DNA of 54,590 nucleotides from Mucilaginibacter sp. (GCF_028288225.1 NZ_JAQBOC010000085.1:1-54590); one strand, 5' to 3'; counted from the first letter of the stretch, positions 1-7,810 are shown. Made by a program: numbers and translations. The notes: a model not told the origin generated them from the letters alone.

Positions 1-28
1 CAAAAATGCATTTTACACTCCGTTTTAA

Positions 29-67
29 TTGGACTGCAAAGATATAATTCGTTTCTTTGCAGTCCAA
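29..67. promoter_or_regulatory. Divergent promoter palindrome upstream of era
   Basis: Two perfect 14-base inverted arms (29-42 and 54-67) are separated by 11 bases. Each arm contains CTTTGCAGTCC when read outward. On the minus strand this reads TATCTTTG, a match to the Bacteroidota -7 element TAnnTTTG; on the plus strand it reads TTTCTTTG, a near match, 30 bases before the era start. It therefore looks like back-to-back promoters with mirrored start regions, serving era and a gene to the left of the window. A hairpin or operator is the alternative. Confidence 0.5.
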
Positions 68-89
68 ATATTATTTTAATTATTTTTCT

Positions 90-965
90 ATGGCGCATAA
101 GGCAGGTTTCGTGAGTATAATTGGTAAGCCCAACGCGGGCAAATCAACACTTATGAATGCCCTTGTTGGTGAAAAAATGTCAATCATCACCCCCAAGGCA
201 CAAACAACAAGGCACCGCATACTGGGTATTGTAAACGATGAGGACTACCAGATTGTATTTTCAGATACCCCCGGCGTTATTAAGCCACACTATGCCCTGC
301 ACGAAAGCATGATGCACCAGGTGGATGGCTCAATAGTTGATGCCGATCTGATATTGCTGGTTACCGATATTTATGAAGAATATGACGAGGCTGATGTGCT
401 GAAAAAGCTGGAAGGCACGCAGGCGCCGGTAGCCGTGTTGATTAACAAGGTTGACCAAAGTGATGAGGAAACCGTAAAAGCCAAAGTGGAATTTTGGAAA
501 GAGAAACTGAATCCGAAAGTGATTTTTGCTATATCAGCTTTAAAGGATTATAACGTGCTGGCGGTAATGAACTTTGTAATTGAGCATCTGCCCGAGCACG
601 CTGCATATTATGAAAAGGACGCACTAACCGACAGGAATGACCGGTTTTTTGCATCGGAAATGATTAGGGCGCAGATCTTTAAACAATACAAAAAAGAGAT
701 TCCATATAGTACAGAGGTAATTGTAACTGCTTTTGTGGAGGGTGAGAAGCTGCACCGGATCAGCGCCGAAATTATAGTGGAGCGCGATTCGCAGAAAAAC
801 ATAATTATAGGTAAAGGCGGCGAAATGCTTAAAATTGTTGGCACCTATGCCCGCCGGGATATGGAAGATTTTTTTCAGAAAAAGGTCTTTTTAGAAATGT
901 TTGTAAAAGTTATCCCCGACTGGCGCAGTAAGAAAAATTACCTGAAACAATTTGGGTACGAATAA
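90..965 (+). CDS. era: GTPase Era
   Basis: Era is a GTPase that binds the 3' end of 16S rRNA and helps 30S subunit maturation in the cytoplasm. The 291-residue product has the G1 loop GKPNAGKS at residues 12-19, a DTPG G3 motif, NKVD as G4, and a C-terminal KH RNA-binding domain with IIIGKGGEM, in the family order and at family length. An in-frame ATG at 57 would add 11 residues not expected in Era and lies inside the promoter palindrome, so ATG 90 is preferred. The next gene is der, another ribosome-assembly GTPase; the two are commonly adjacent in Bacteroidota. Confidence 0.96.
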   Translation: MAHKAGFVSIIGKPNAGKSTLMNALVGEKMSIITPKAQTTRHRILGIVNDEDYQIVFSDTPGVIKPHYALHESMMHQVDGSIVDADLILLVTDIYEEYDEADVLKKLEGTQAPVAVLINKVDQSDEETVKAKVEFWKEKLNPKVIFAISALKDYNVLAVMNFVIEHLPEHAAYYEKDALTDRNDRFFASEMIRAQIFKQYKKEIPYSTEVIVTAFVEGEKLHRISAEIIVERDSQKNIIIGKGGEMLKIVGTYARRDMEDFFQKKVFLEMFVKVIPDWRSKKNYLKQFGYE

Positions 966-1125
966 GATGTGAGATTTGAGATGGGAGATATGAGAGCCTT
1001 TAATTTGGTTATTTATCTGACATTTTAAGGCGCATCAATAAAAAATAATAAATAATTTTAGGTGTTGATTTCGGATGAGGGGTTTTTATCTCCCATCTCC
1101 CATCTCACATCTCACATCTCATATC
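966..1125. repeat. Inverted word-repeat patch between era and der
   Basis: Variants of GATGTGAGAT and GAGATATGAG occur directly after the era stop (966-998), and their complements (CATCTCACATCTCACATC) occur before der (1091-1125), so the spacer can fold back on itself. A/T-rich sequence separates the arms. The same word family occurs at 4611-4790. Confidence 0.7.
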
Positions 1126-1135
1126 TAAATCAAAA

Positions 1136-2437
1136 ATGAGCAATATCGTAGCCATAGTGGGCAGGCCCAACGTAGGCAAATCAACTTTATATAACCGTTT
1201 AACTGAAACCCGCAAGGCTATTGTTGATGATTTTAGCGGTGTAACACGCGACAGGCACTACGGCGTATCTGAATGGATTGGGCGCCAGTTTACAGTAATA
1301 GATACCGGTGGCTATGTTGCCAATTCTGTTGATGTATTTGAAGCCGCCATCCGCGAGCAGGTAATTATTGCCATTGAAGAGGCAACCGTTATTTTATTTA
1401 TGGTTGATGTAACCACAGGCATTACCGATCTGGATGATGAAATAGCTAATATATTGCGCAAAGGCAAAAAGCCTGTATTTGTGGTGGTGAACAAACTGGA
1501 TAATAACCAGCAACTGGCAGATTCTATGGTGTTTTATAGCCTGGGACTTGGTGAACTTTACAATATTTCATCAATGACAGGCTCAGGAACCGGTGAGTTG
1601 CTTGACGAAGTGGTTAAGCATTTTGATGATGAGCCGCTTGAAGAAAACCAGCGGCCTAAATATGCTATTATCGGCCGGCCTAATGTTGGTAAATCTTCCA
1701 TCATTAATTCGCTTATAGGGAAAGACCGTAACATTGTAACGCCAATTGCCGGGACCACCCGCGATTCTATCCATATCCATTACAACCAGTACGGGCATGA
1801 TTTTATGCTGATCGACACAGCTGGGATGCGGAAAAAAACAAAGGTTAAAGAGAATATCGAGTTTTACTCGGTAATGCGTACCATTAAGGCGCTTGAAGAA
1901 GCCGACGTAGTGATATTGATGATAGATGCTGTTGAAGGGATCGAATCGCAGGATATCAATATTTTTCATCTCGCTGAGAAGAATAAAAAAGGTGTCGTTA
2001 TTGTAGTAAACAAGTGGGACCTTATCGAAAAAAATAATAAAACCATTAAAGTTTTTGAAGAGCAGATCCGGGATAAAATAGCGCCGTTTACAGATGTTCC
2101 TATTGTTTTTACATCAGTTACCGAAAAGCAAAGGGTTTTAAAGGTTATTGAAACAGCCAATGAAGTTTATCAAAACAAGATCAGGAAGATCCCGACCTCA
2201 AAGCTGAACGAAATTATGCTGCCTATCATTGAGGCCTATCCGCCGCCATCAATAAAGGGTAAATATGTTAAAATAAAATACATCACGCAGATTGCAGGCA
2301 CATCACCTATGTTTGCCTTCTTCTGTAATTTACCTCAATACGTAAAGGAACCTTACTACCGCTTTATAGAAAACAAGATCAGGGAAAACTTTAATTTTAA
2401 CGGCGCACCGGTACAGGTTTGGTTTAGACAGAAGTAG
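1136..2437 (+). CDS. der: Ribosome biogenesis GTPase Der
   Basis: Der (EngA) is a double-GTPase factor needed for 50S subunit assembly. The 433-residue protein has two tandem G domains: the first with GRPNVGKS at residues 9-16, DTGG and NKLD, the second with another GRPNVGKS near residue 180, DTAG and NKWD. A KH-like C-terminal domain follows, ending in the family-like VQVWFRQK. The length and domain order are those of a normal Der. No Shine-Dalgarno is seen. It follows era across a 170-base repeat-filled spacer, so it may have its own promoter. Confidence 0.97.
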   Translation: MSNIVAIVGRPNVGKSTLYNRLTETRKAIVDDFSGVTRDRHYGVSEWIGRQFTVIDTGGYVANSVDVFEAAIREQVIIAIEEATVILFMVDVTTGITDLDDEIANILRKGKKPVFVVVNKLDNNQQLADSMVFYSLGLGELYNISSMTGSGTGELLDEVVKHFDDEPLEENQRPKYAIIGRPNVGKSSIINSLIGKDRNIVTPIAGTTRDSIHIHYNQYGHDFMLIDTAGMRKKTKVKENIEFYSVMRTIKALEEADVVILMIDAVEGIESQDINIFHLAEKNKKGVVIVVNKWDLIEKNNKTIKVFEEQIRDKIAPFTDVPIVFTSVTEKQRVLKVIETANEVYQNKIRKIPTSKLNEIMLPIIEAYPPPSIKGKYVKIKYITQIAGTSPMFAFFCNLPQYVKEPYYRFIENKIRENFNFNGAPVQVWFRQK

Positions 2438-2441
2438 AAGA

Positions 2442-2471
2442 GATTTCGGATTTCGGATGTTCGATTTCGGA
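2442..2471. repeat. Left arm of 30-bp perfect inverted repeat flanking the S23-type gene
   Basis: The arm starts with GATTTCGGATTTCGGATG. It is the exact reverse complement of 2952-2981 over 30 bases, and the match continues imperfectly inward (TTGTT here, AACAA on the other side). It begins 5 bases after the der stop codon. A third copy lies at 30076-30104. Confidence 0.85.
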
Positions 2472-2477
2472 ATTGTT

Positions 2478-2852
2478 TTATTTATTATTTTTTGAATTTT
2501 TTTGATTTACTTTTGCCGTTTTACCAATTGCCGTAAATATGGCTGTAAGTTCATTGGCTTCCTTTTTTAAAGGGATAATGGTTTCTGATTTAATTAAACC
2601 TGATTCTTCCATTAGCTCAAGCCAATAAATAGATTCATCCGCTTCTTCTTCAACAATAACAATTTTATTAATGAAGTCTGCAGTTGATTTTCCTTTGCAG
2701 GCTGAACGATAATTAGCGCCAACTGAGGATGAGCTTCTTAATAATTGATTAGACAAAACATTCAACGAACGTCCTGCCGGAAGATCTTCAACAAATTTAA
2801 TAACATCAATTGCAAATCTTTGTGTCCTGCGCTTTAATTCGGTTTTGTCCAT
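2478..2852 (-). CDS. Four helix bundle protein (23S rRNA intervening sequence / S23 family)
   Basis: The 124-residue protein resembles the small four-helix-bundle family first described from intervening sequences in 23S rRNA genes and related to the Avd accessory protein of diversity-generating retroelements. Typical family features are visible: an N-terminal helix with RTQRFAIDVIKFVEDLP, the SSSSVGANYRSAC segment, an EADESIYWLELM helix, and a final ANELTAIFTAIGKTAK helix. The molecular function of stand-alone copies is unknown. There is no reverse transcriptase or rRNA nearby, so it is a free-standing copy. It sits alone inside perfect 30-bp inverted repeats (2442-2471 and 2952-2981), which suggests insertion as a unit between der and the S41 protease. 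Confidence 0.9.
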   Translation of the reverse strand: MDKTELKRRTQRFAIDVIKFVEDLPAGRSLNVLSNQLLRSSSSVGANYRSACKGKSTADFINKIVIVEEEADESIYWLELMEESGLIKSETIIPLKKEANELTAIFTAIGKTAKVNQKNSKNNK

Positions 2853-2951
2853 AATTGTTGATTTAGGTTGTCAATTTGAGAATATTTTTATTTGATTCAA
2901 AACATTATATCTTGAAACCTCAAATCAAAAAATTCTAAATTCTTCAACAAA

Positions 2952-2981
2952 TCCGAAATCGAACATCCGAAATCCGAAATC
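2952..2981. repeat. Right arm of 30-bp inverted repeat; supplies part of the S41 protease stop codon
   Basis: This is the exact reverse complement of 2442-2471. It overlaps the last codon of the minus-strand protease gene: the TGA stop (2980-2982) lies largely within the repeat, so the element abuts or has redefined the C-terminus of that protein. Confidence 0.85.
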
Positions 2982-4575
2982 AACGAACCGCTTCCACCGC
3001 TTTTGCGAGTGTATTATCATCACCGTTTATGGCTTCGTAATAGGCATTATCTCCCCATTTAAAGCGGACGGCAGCTGCTTTAAGCATCGTTTTAATTATT
3101 GGCCTCGAGATCAGCAGCTCGTGTGAGTTTATATCTTTAACGGCTTGAGAAGCATATAGAATAAAGTTATCTACATCATCGTCATTGATAGTGTATTGTT
3201 TAATAAAAGCATCGGCAGTACTGAATTTGTTCAATTGCGGCTGAAGCTTATCAATAGTATAGGCAGTGAATTGCTGCTGATCGCTTAATTGCTGTAAAAG
3301 ATAGGTGTTCTGGGTAGTGTCAGCCGGTACAAAAACATCGGGCATAATACCCCCGCCGCTAAAAACTTTACGGCCGCTTAGGGTACGGTAAGGAGATGGC
3401 CGTTTAAAGATACTGTCGTTAAGGTTGCTTTGGGCCGAAAATAGTTCGCCTTTCCGCATCCGCTCTGCTATCTCATTGTGATAGCTTTCTATTCCTGCTT
3501 TGTATGATTTTTGTATCGACCGGCCAGAAGGTGTATAATACCTCGCAATGGTTAAATTAACTGCCGACCCATCATTAAAAGCAAACTGCTGTTGTACAAG
3601 GCCCTTACCAAACGAGCGGCGGCCAACAATAATGGCACGATCCAGATCCTGCAAAGCGCCGGCCAGTATTTCACTTGCCGATGCTGAATATTCATCAATT
3701 ATTACTGCTAATTTACCATCCTGGAATGTGCCTGAATCGGTAGCGAAATAATCACGGCGATCTTCATGAACGCCCTTCGTATAAACTATAAGCTTGCCTT
3801 TTTTTAAAAATTCGTCTGCAAGTGCTGTAGCCGTGTTGAGATAACCCCCTCCATTTTCACGCAGGTCGAGCACCAGTTTCTGCATGCCCTTTGTTTTTAG
3901 CTTACTTAAAGCATCTCTAAAATCAGCATCAGTAGTTAAAGCAAACTTGCTGATTTTGATATAACCAACATCGGGGGCAGCCATGTACGATGCATCAAGA
4001 CTGCTGGTATTAACATATCCTCTTTTTAAGGTATATAACTTTTTGGCTGCAGAATTTTGACTGGCAACAGCAAGCAACAGCGTCGAATTTTTTTCGCCCC
4101 TTAAAGTTTTGCTTACAATCTGAACAGTAAGATGAGTTCCTGAAAACTTTTTATTGTTTACATCAATGATCTTATCACCGGTAACTAAGCCTGCGTTTGC
4201 AGCCGGGCCACCCGCATAAATTTGGGTAATTACCAGCGTATCACGCAGTAATTGGTATTCCAGGCCTATCCCGGTAAAGCCACCGGCAAGGCCTTCATTT
4301 AATGATGTTGCTTTTTGTTCAGGCAAATAAAGCGAATGCGGATCGAGGTTTTGCAACAGGTTGTTAACGGTAACGCCTTCAACACTGTCAACATTTACAG
4401 AATCTACGTAATTTTGCTTTACAAGATTAAGAACTTTTGAGATCTTATCGTTATCTTCTAATGAAAAACCCAGGCTTTGGTTCATCAGGTTACGATTACT
4501 GATAAATATGCCGATAGTTACGCCCAGCAAAACCAATACCATCGTTCTGAAAATTATACCAGCTGCTCTCTTCAT
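2980..4575 (-). CDS. S41 family C-terminal processing peptidase
   Basis: This is a periplasmic serine protease of the CtpA/Prc (S41) family, which processes or degrades envelope proteins with hydrophobic C-termini. The 531-residue protein starts with one N-terminal membrane or signal segment (IIFRTMVLVLLGVTIGIFI), followed by a PDZ domain near residues 90-180 and the catalytic core. The expected Ser/Lys dyad is visible as Ser301 in SASEILAGAL and Lys324 in SFGKGLVQQ. The C-terminal tail after residue 430 resembles Bacteroidota members. On the minus strand TAACTTTG at 4592-4599 is a good -7 promoter match. It is divergent from murQ. Confidence 0.93.
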   Translation of the reverse strand: MKRAAGIIFRTMVLVLLGVTIGIFISNRNLMNQSLGFSLEDNDKISKVLNLVKQNYVDSVNVDSVEGVTVNNLLQNLDPHSLYLPEQKATSLNEGLAGGFTGIGLEYQLLRDTLVITQIYAGGPAANAGLVTGDKIIDVNNKKFSGTHLTVQIVSKTLRGEKNSTLLLAVASQNSAAKKLYTLKRGYVNTSSLDASYMAAPDVGYIKISKFALTTDADFRDALSKLKTKGMQKLVLDLRENGGGYLNTATALADEFLKKGKLIVYTKGVHEDRRDYFATDSGTFQDGKLAVIIDEYSASASEILAGALQDLDRAIIVGRRSFGKGLVQQQFAFNDGSAVNLTIARYYTPSGRSIQKSYKAGIESYHNEIAERMRKGELFSAQSNLNDSIFKRPSPYRTLSGRKVFSGGGIMPDVFVPADTTQNTYLLQQLSDQQQFTAYTIDKLQPQLNKFSTADAFIKQYTINDDDVDNFILYASQAVKDINSHELLISRPIIKTMLKAAAVRFKWGDNAYYEAINGDDNTLAKAVEAVR

Positions 4576-4610
4576 ACCTTCTAAATTACTACAAAGTTAA
4601 TTAAATACAA

Positions 4611-4790
4611 GGAGATGTGAGACGTGAGATATAAGATTTGAGACGAGGTTTAATGATCTAAAGTCATTTTTTTATTATCTCACATCTCATGTCTCAAATC
4701 TTTCAATATTGAGATATAAGACGTGAGATATGAGATTTGAGATTGATCAAATGCCATTTTTTTTATCTCATATCTCAAATCTCACATCTT
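4611..4790. repeat. Tandem inverted word-repeat patch between S41 protease and murQ
   Basis: Two consecutive stem-like units occur: GAGATGTGAGACGTGAG (4611 on) opposite CTCACATCTCATGTCTC (4678 on), then GAGATATAAGACGTGAG (4710 on) opposite CTCATATCTCAAATCTC (4767 on). Both units end in the shared ATCTTTCAATATT. The patch fills the divergent promoter space between two genes and shares words with 966-1125. Confidence 0.75.
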
Positions 4791-4816
4791 TCAATATTTT
4801 TCCCCAATTTTGTTAA

Positions 4817-5623
4817 ATGGAAACCACAACCGAAAAGGAATCGCGCTACAATAACCTGGAACAAATGACGGTATTGGAGATCCTTGAAAATATAAACAAG
4901 GAAGATCAGACTGTTCCGCTGGCTGTGGCAAAAGCCTTGCCGCAAATTGAAAAGCTGGCAACTGTAACCGCAGTAAAAATGAAGGATGGTGGCCGGTTGT
5001 TTTACATTGGCGCCGGAACAAGCGGCAGGCTGGGGGTGGTTGATGCTTCGGAATGCCCGCCTACATTTGGTGTTCCGTTTGATGAAGTGGTCGGGATCAT
5101 AGCAGGAGGAGATTTTGCCATCCGCAAAGCGGTTGAATTTGCAGAAGATGATGCTAACCAGGCCTGGATTGACCTGGCTGTGTATAATATTAATGAAAAG
5201 GATGTGCTGGTAGGCATAGCGGCATCCGGCACTACGCCTTATGTTATTGGCGGCTTAAAAAAAGCAAATGAAAATAATATTGTTACAGGGTGTATTGTTT
5301 GTAATGCCGGCAGCCCGCTTGCAGCCGCAGCAAAATACCCTGTTGAAGTTGTTACCGGCCCTGAATTTTTAACAGGGTCGACCCGAATGAAGGCTGGGAC
5401 CGCGCAAAAGCTGGTTTTAAATATGCTGAGTACCTGTGTAATGATACAAATTGGCAAGGTAAAGGGAAATAAAATGGTTGATATGCAGCTAACCAACAAT
5501 AAGCTGGTTGAACGCGGAACCCGCATGGTAATGAACGAAACCGGCCTGGACGAAAAAACAGCCGGCACTCTGCTGAAAAAACACGGAAGCGTTAGAAAAG
5601 CAGTAGAGAGCATTAAAAATTAA
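4817..5623 (+). CDS. murQ: N-acetylmuramic acid 6-phosphate etherase
   Basis: MurQ cleaves the lactyl ether of N-acetylmuramate 6-phosphate to give GlcNAc 6-phosphate and D-lactate, a cytoplasmic step in peptidoglycan recycling. The 268-residue protein has the SIS sugar-phosphate fold with GAGTSGRLGVVDASECPPTF near residues 66-85, the GIAASGTTPYVIGGL segment, and the STRMKAGTAQKLVLNML signature. Its C-terminus is slightly shorter than in the Escherichia coli enzyme, as is common in Bacteroidota. No other recycling gene (anmK, nagA, PTS) is adjacent, so here it stands alone. Confidence 0.95.
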   Translation: METTTEKESRYNNLEQMTVLEILENINKEDQTVPLAVAKALPQIEKLATVTAVKMKDGGRLFYIGAGTSGRLGVVDASECPPTFGVPFDEVVGIIAGGDFAIRKAVEFAEDDANQAWIDLAVYNINEKDVLVGIAASGTTPYVIGGLKKANENNIVTGCIVCNAGSPLAAAAKYPVEVVTGPEFLTGSTRMKAGTAQKLVLNMLSTCVMIQIGKVKGNKMVDMQLTNNKLVERGTRMVMNETGLDEKTAGTLLKKHGSVRKAVESIKN

Positions 5624-5775
5624 TGTGCGGATTGAAAATGATGTGCGAATGTGCAAATATGCAGATGTGCGGATTATAAATTGGTTGGTAGAATAGAGAA
5701 TGATTATTGGGACAGGCGGATGTTGGCGGATGCGAAGCTTAATTCGCATACTTGCACATCCGCACATTGGAAATT
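5624..5775. repeat. Inverted word-repeat patch after murQ
   Basis: GATGTGCGAATGTGCAAA and related words follow the murQ stop, and complementary words (CTTGCACATCCGCACATT) lie just before the next gene. The patch repeats the design of 966-1125 with a different word. Confidence 0.65.
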
Positions 5776-5780
5776 AGGAT

Positions 5781-6347
5781 ATGCACGAGATAGAACCATA
5801 TTATAAATGGCGTGACGATTATGTTGCAGCAGAAGATGAATATTCGCCTTTTTATGCAACACAGTATAATGAGTTTGAGTTTGATAAACAGATCTACAAT
5901 TACCTGTTACACCCGCAATGGGACTCATTCGGCTCAAATACTTTATACATGAAAGTGTTATTTGTTGATTACGAAAAAGCATACGCTATCATTGAATTTA
6001 TAGGTGAATGGAATGATGCCATAAACAACGATATAATGCTGATGAAGCGCGAGATCATTGAGTTGATGATAGATAACGGCATCAATCATTTTATTTTGAT
6101 AGGGGAGAATGTACTTAACTTTCATTCATCGGATGATTGCTATTACGAAGAATGGTTCCAGGATGTGGAAGATGGTTGGATAGCCGGGATAAATTTCAGG
6201 GATCACGTAATAGAGGAATTTAAGCGGAACAACATCGACTATTATATCAATTTTGGCGGCGCATTGGATGACCTTGGCTGGAGGTCATTAAAACCGATCC
6301 AAGTATTTAAAAAGGTTGAGGAACAACTGACAAAAAGGCTGAGTTAA
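5781..6347 (+). CDS. Conserved hypothetical protein, acidic and aromatic-rich
   Basis: This 188-residue cytoplasmic protein has no recognised motif, signal peptide or membrane segment. It is rich in Asp, Glu, Tyr and Trp. A predicted alternating beta/alpha region (TLYMKVLFVDYEKAYAIIEF, then MLMKREIIELMIDNGINHFI) and a closing NIDYYINFGGALDDLGWRS give it the look of a small globular alpha/beta domain. It lies between murQ and a Bax-inhibitor-1 family gene, each separated by a spacer, so context does not give a function. The coding potential is clear from codon use like its neighbours and the absence of a competing frame. Confidence 0.8.
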   Translation: MHEIEPYYKWRDDYVAAEDEYSPFYATQYNEFEFDKQIYNYLLHPQWDSFGSNTLYMKVLFVDYEKAYAIIEFIGEWNDAINNDIMLMKREIIELMIDNGINHFILIGENVLNFHSSDDCYYEEWFQDVEDGWIAGINFRDHVIEEFKRNNIDYYINFGGALDDLGWRSLKPIQVFKKVEEQLTKRLS

Positions 6348-6461
6348 ATATTCGGTATGGGATTTGATATTAAATTAATAATTAAACTATTTAGGATTTT
6401 GTAAGTCTGATAAGGGAATTAAAAAATGTTTAATCTGGTATATAAATCTCATATCAATAAT

Positions 6462-6469
6462 TAACTTTG
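6462..6469 (+). promoter_or_regulatory. Promoter -7 element for Bax inhibitor-1 family gene
   Basis: TAACTTTG matches TAnnTTTG exactly, 25 bases before the ATG at 6495. No clear -33 TTG is seen at the usual distance, so the element is supported only by the -7 motif and its placement. Confidence 0.5.
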
Positions 6470-6494
6470 AATAATTAATTTTTTTAATAAAAAA

Positions 6495-7226
6495 ATGGAA
6501 AATAACACCCCTGACTACGTTTATAAAAACGTAATACAATTAAATGAAACTGATGCGTCGCGTAAATATTTAGCTAAGGTGTTTGCGTGGATGTTCGCTG
6601 CCCTGGGTATATCGGCTGTTGTGGCCTTTGAATTTTTTCTTAACCAGGGTTTAATGGATCTTATAATCAACCCTGCAGTGGGTGGATTTACCGGCTTAGG
6701 GTATGTTGCAATATTTGCACCGCTTGCCTTTTCCCTGGCACTAAGCTTTGGTATTAACCGCATGTCTTATCCTGTTACGTTAGTGCTGTTTATTACTTAT
6801 GCAGCAACTATGGGGATAAGCTTAGGCGTTTTGGGACTTATTTACACTGCTAGTTCAATGTTTGGCGTGTTTTTAAGCGCATCGGCTGTTTTTGCTATTA
6901 TGGCAATTGCGGGTTATACAACGCAAATGGATCTGACAAAATTTGGTTCAATATTGATGGTGATATTTTTTGGTGTATTTGCTGTAAGCATTATAAACTT
7001 CTTTTTGGGTAGTTCACAGCTTCAATACATCATAAGCTTTGCATTCATGGTAATTATGATAGGCCTTACGGCATATTATATCCAAATGCTGAAACGCATT
7101 GGTGCAGGTATTGAATACGGTACTGCTGAATCAAAAAAACTGGTGATCATAGGCGCTTTCGTGCTTTATACAACCTTTATTAACTTATTTATGTCAATGC
7201 TGCGTATTTTTGGCGGCAGAAGATAA
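6495..7226 (+). CDS. Bax inhibitor-1/YccA family membrane protein
   Basis: This is a 243-residue integral inner-membrane protein of the TMBIM/BI-1 superfamily (YccA, YbhL relatives), a group that includes calcium-leak channels and, in E. coli YccA, a modulator of the FtsH protease. Seven hydrophobic segments are evident, beginning with VFAWMFAALGISAVVAFEFF. The family signature at the end, ALVLYTTFINLF-like (here GAFVLYTTFINLFMSMLRIF), is present. The soluble N-terminus (about 25 residues) carries no signal peptide. A TAnnTTTG promoter precedes it and a hairpin terminator follows it, so it is probably monocistronic. Confidence 0.93.
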   Translation: MENNTPDYVYKNVIQLNETDASRKYLAKVFAWMFAALGISAVVAFEFFLNQGLMDLIINPAVGGFTGLGYVAIFAPLAFSLALSFGINRMSYPVTLVLFITYAATMGISLGVLGLIYTASSMFGVFLSASAVFAIMAIAGYTTQMDLTKFGSILMVIFFGVFAVSIINFFLGSSQLQYIISFAFMVIMIGLTAYYIQMLKRIGAGIEYGTAESKKLVIIGAFVLYTTFINLFMSMLRIFGGRR

Positions 7227-7248
7227 TTAAATTAAGCATTATTAATTT

Positions 7249-7300
7249 GCCGGTGAAAAGTTATAGTAAACTATTATTTAGCTTTTTACCGGCATTTTTA
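7249..7300 (+). terminator. Hairpin terminator after BI-1 family gene
   Basis: GCCGGTGAAAAG (7249-7260) pairs with CTTTTTACCGGC (7282-7293) with one G-U pair, and is followed by a T-rich tract. It lies 23 bases after the BI-1 stop codon. A possible small reading frame runs through it (7253-7393). Confidence 0.75.
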
Positions 7301-7393
7301 TTTGCTGTAAGCGTCATAGCTGCCGTTCCGGTATTGACACCAGCCGTACCCGGCAAAAAAGCCAAACAAGCATTGGCTGATGTGGATCTATAA
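7253..7393 (+). CDS. Possible 46-residue secreted or membrane peptide (GTG start)
   Basis: An open frame starting at GTG 7253 (or TTG 7247) encodes a basic N-terminus (MKSYSK), a hydrophobic stretch LLFSFLPAFLFAVSVIAAVP, and a short polar tail with GKKAKQ ending at TAA 7391-7393. It looks like a signal peptide plus a short tail or a one-segment membrane peptide. Against it, there is no ATG start, no promoter, and the start lies inside the terminator hairpin of the preceding gene. It may be a chance frame or a gene remnant. Confidence 0.25.
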   Translation: MKSYSKLLFSFLPAFLFAVSVIAAVPVLTPAVPGKKAKQALADVDL

Positions 7394-7508
7394 CTAATAG
7401 CGTTGGTATATTTTACCTCTCAATTCCCGGCTCTTTTTCTAGTCTCTTGCCTCTTGATTCTTAAAGTCTTTCCCCGGTCATTTCTTGTCCTATGACAACT
7501 AAACTCTA

Positions 7509-7539
7509 TTGTAAATTAATTGTTTATTCTGCATCTTTG
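7509..7539 (+). promoter_or_regulatory. Promoter of the metH riboswitch transcript
   Basis: TTG at 7509-7511 is followed after 20 bases by CATCTTTG at 7532-7539, one base off TAnnTTTG. The expected transcription start, about five bases on, coincides with the first base of the SAM riboswitch at 7544, which supports the call. Confidence 0.6.
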
Positions 7540-7543
7540 TAGT

Positions 7544-7650
7544 GCTTATGGAGAAAGACGGAGGGATTAGACCCTGCGATGTCTTAGCAACCTGTACTTA
7601 CAAGGTGCTACATTCTACTTATCAGCTACAAAGTGATAGGAAAGATAAGC
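7544..7650 (+). promoter_or_regulatory. SAM-I (S-box) riboswitch
   Basis: Closing stem P1 is GCTTAT (7544-7549) with ATAAGC (7645-7650). Between them are the S-box core elements in order: GGAGGGATTAGACCCTGCGATG, written here as GGAGGGATTAGACCC then TGCGATG, followed by TTAGCAACC, AAGGTGCTACATTC and GGAAAGATAAGC. The class senses S-adenosylmethionine and lowers expression of methionine genes when it is abundant, which fits metH downstream. Right after P1, CGAAAGTC (7650-7657) can pair with GACTTTTCG (7670-7678), with a T run at 7689-7694; this could form part of the expression platform, but it is not a textbook terminator. Confidence 0.9.
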
Positions 7651-7694
7651 GAAAGTCAACATTATACCCGACTTTTCGATATAAGCCATTTTTT

Positions 7695-7802
7695 AGTTTA
7701 CAGTTTACAATTGGCAGTTTGCAGTTATTTTCTGTGAAGCTTTTCTGCAAACTTTAAACTGCTTACTGCTTACTGCTTACTGCAAACTGGCAACTGCCAA
7801 CT
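7695..7802 (+). repeat. Word-repeat patch between SAM riboswitch and metH
   Basis: Words such as CAGTTTACAATTGGCAGTTTG (7699 on, given here only in part) and their complements CAAACTTTAAACTGC and GCAAACTGGCAACTGCCAAC (7746-7800), plus three CTTACTGC copies, fill the leader between the riboswitch and the metH start. A related word set occurs at 53336-53405 between two tRNA genes. Confidence 0.65.
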
Positions 7803-7810
7803 GGATTAAT

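Noticed and set aside
7542..7757. Open frame of 71 codons at the start of the metH leader
   Set aside because: It lies entirely on the SAM riboswitch and the repeat patch after it; the RNA structure explains the sequence.
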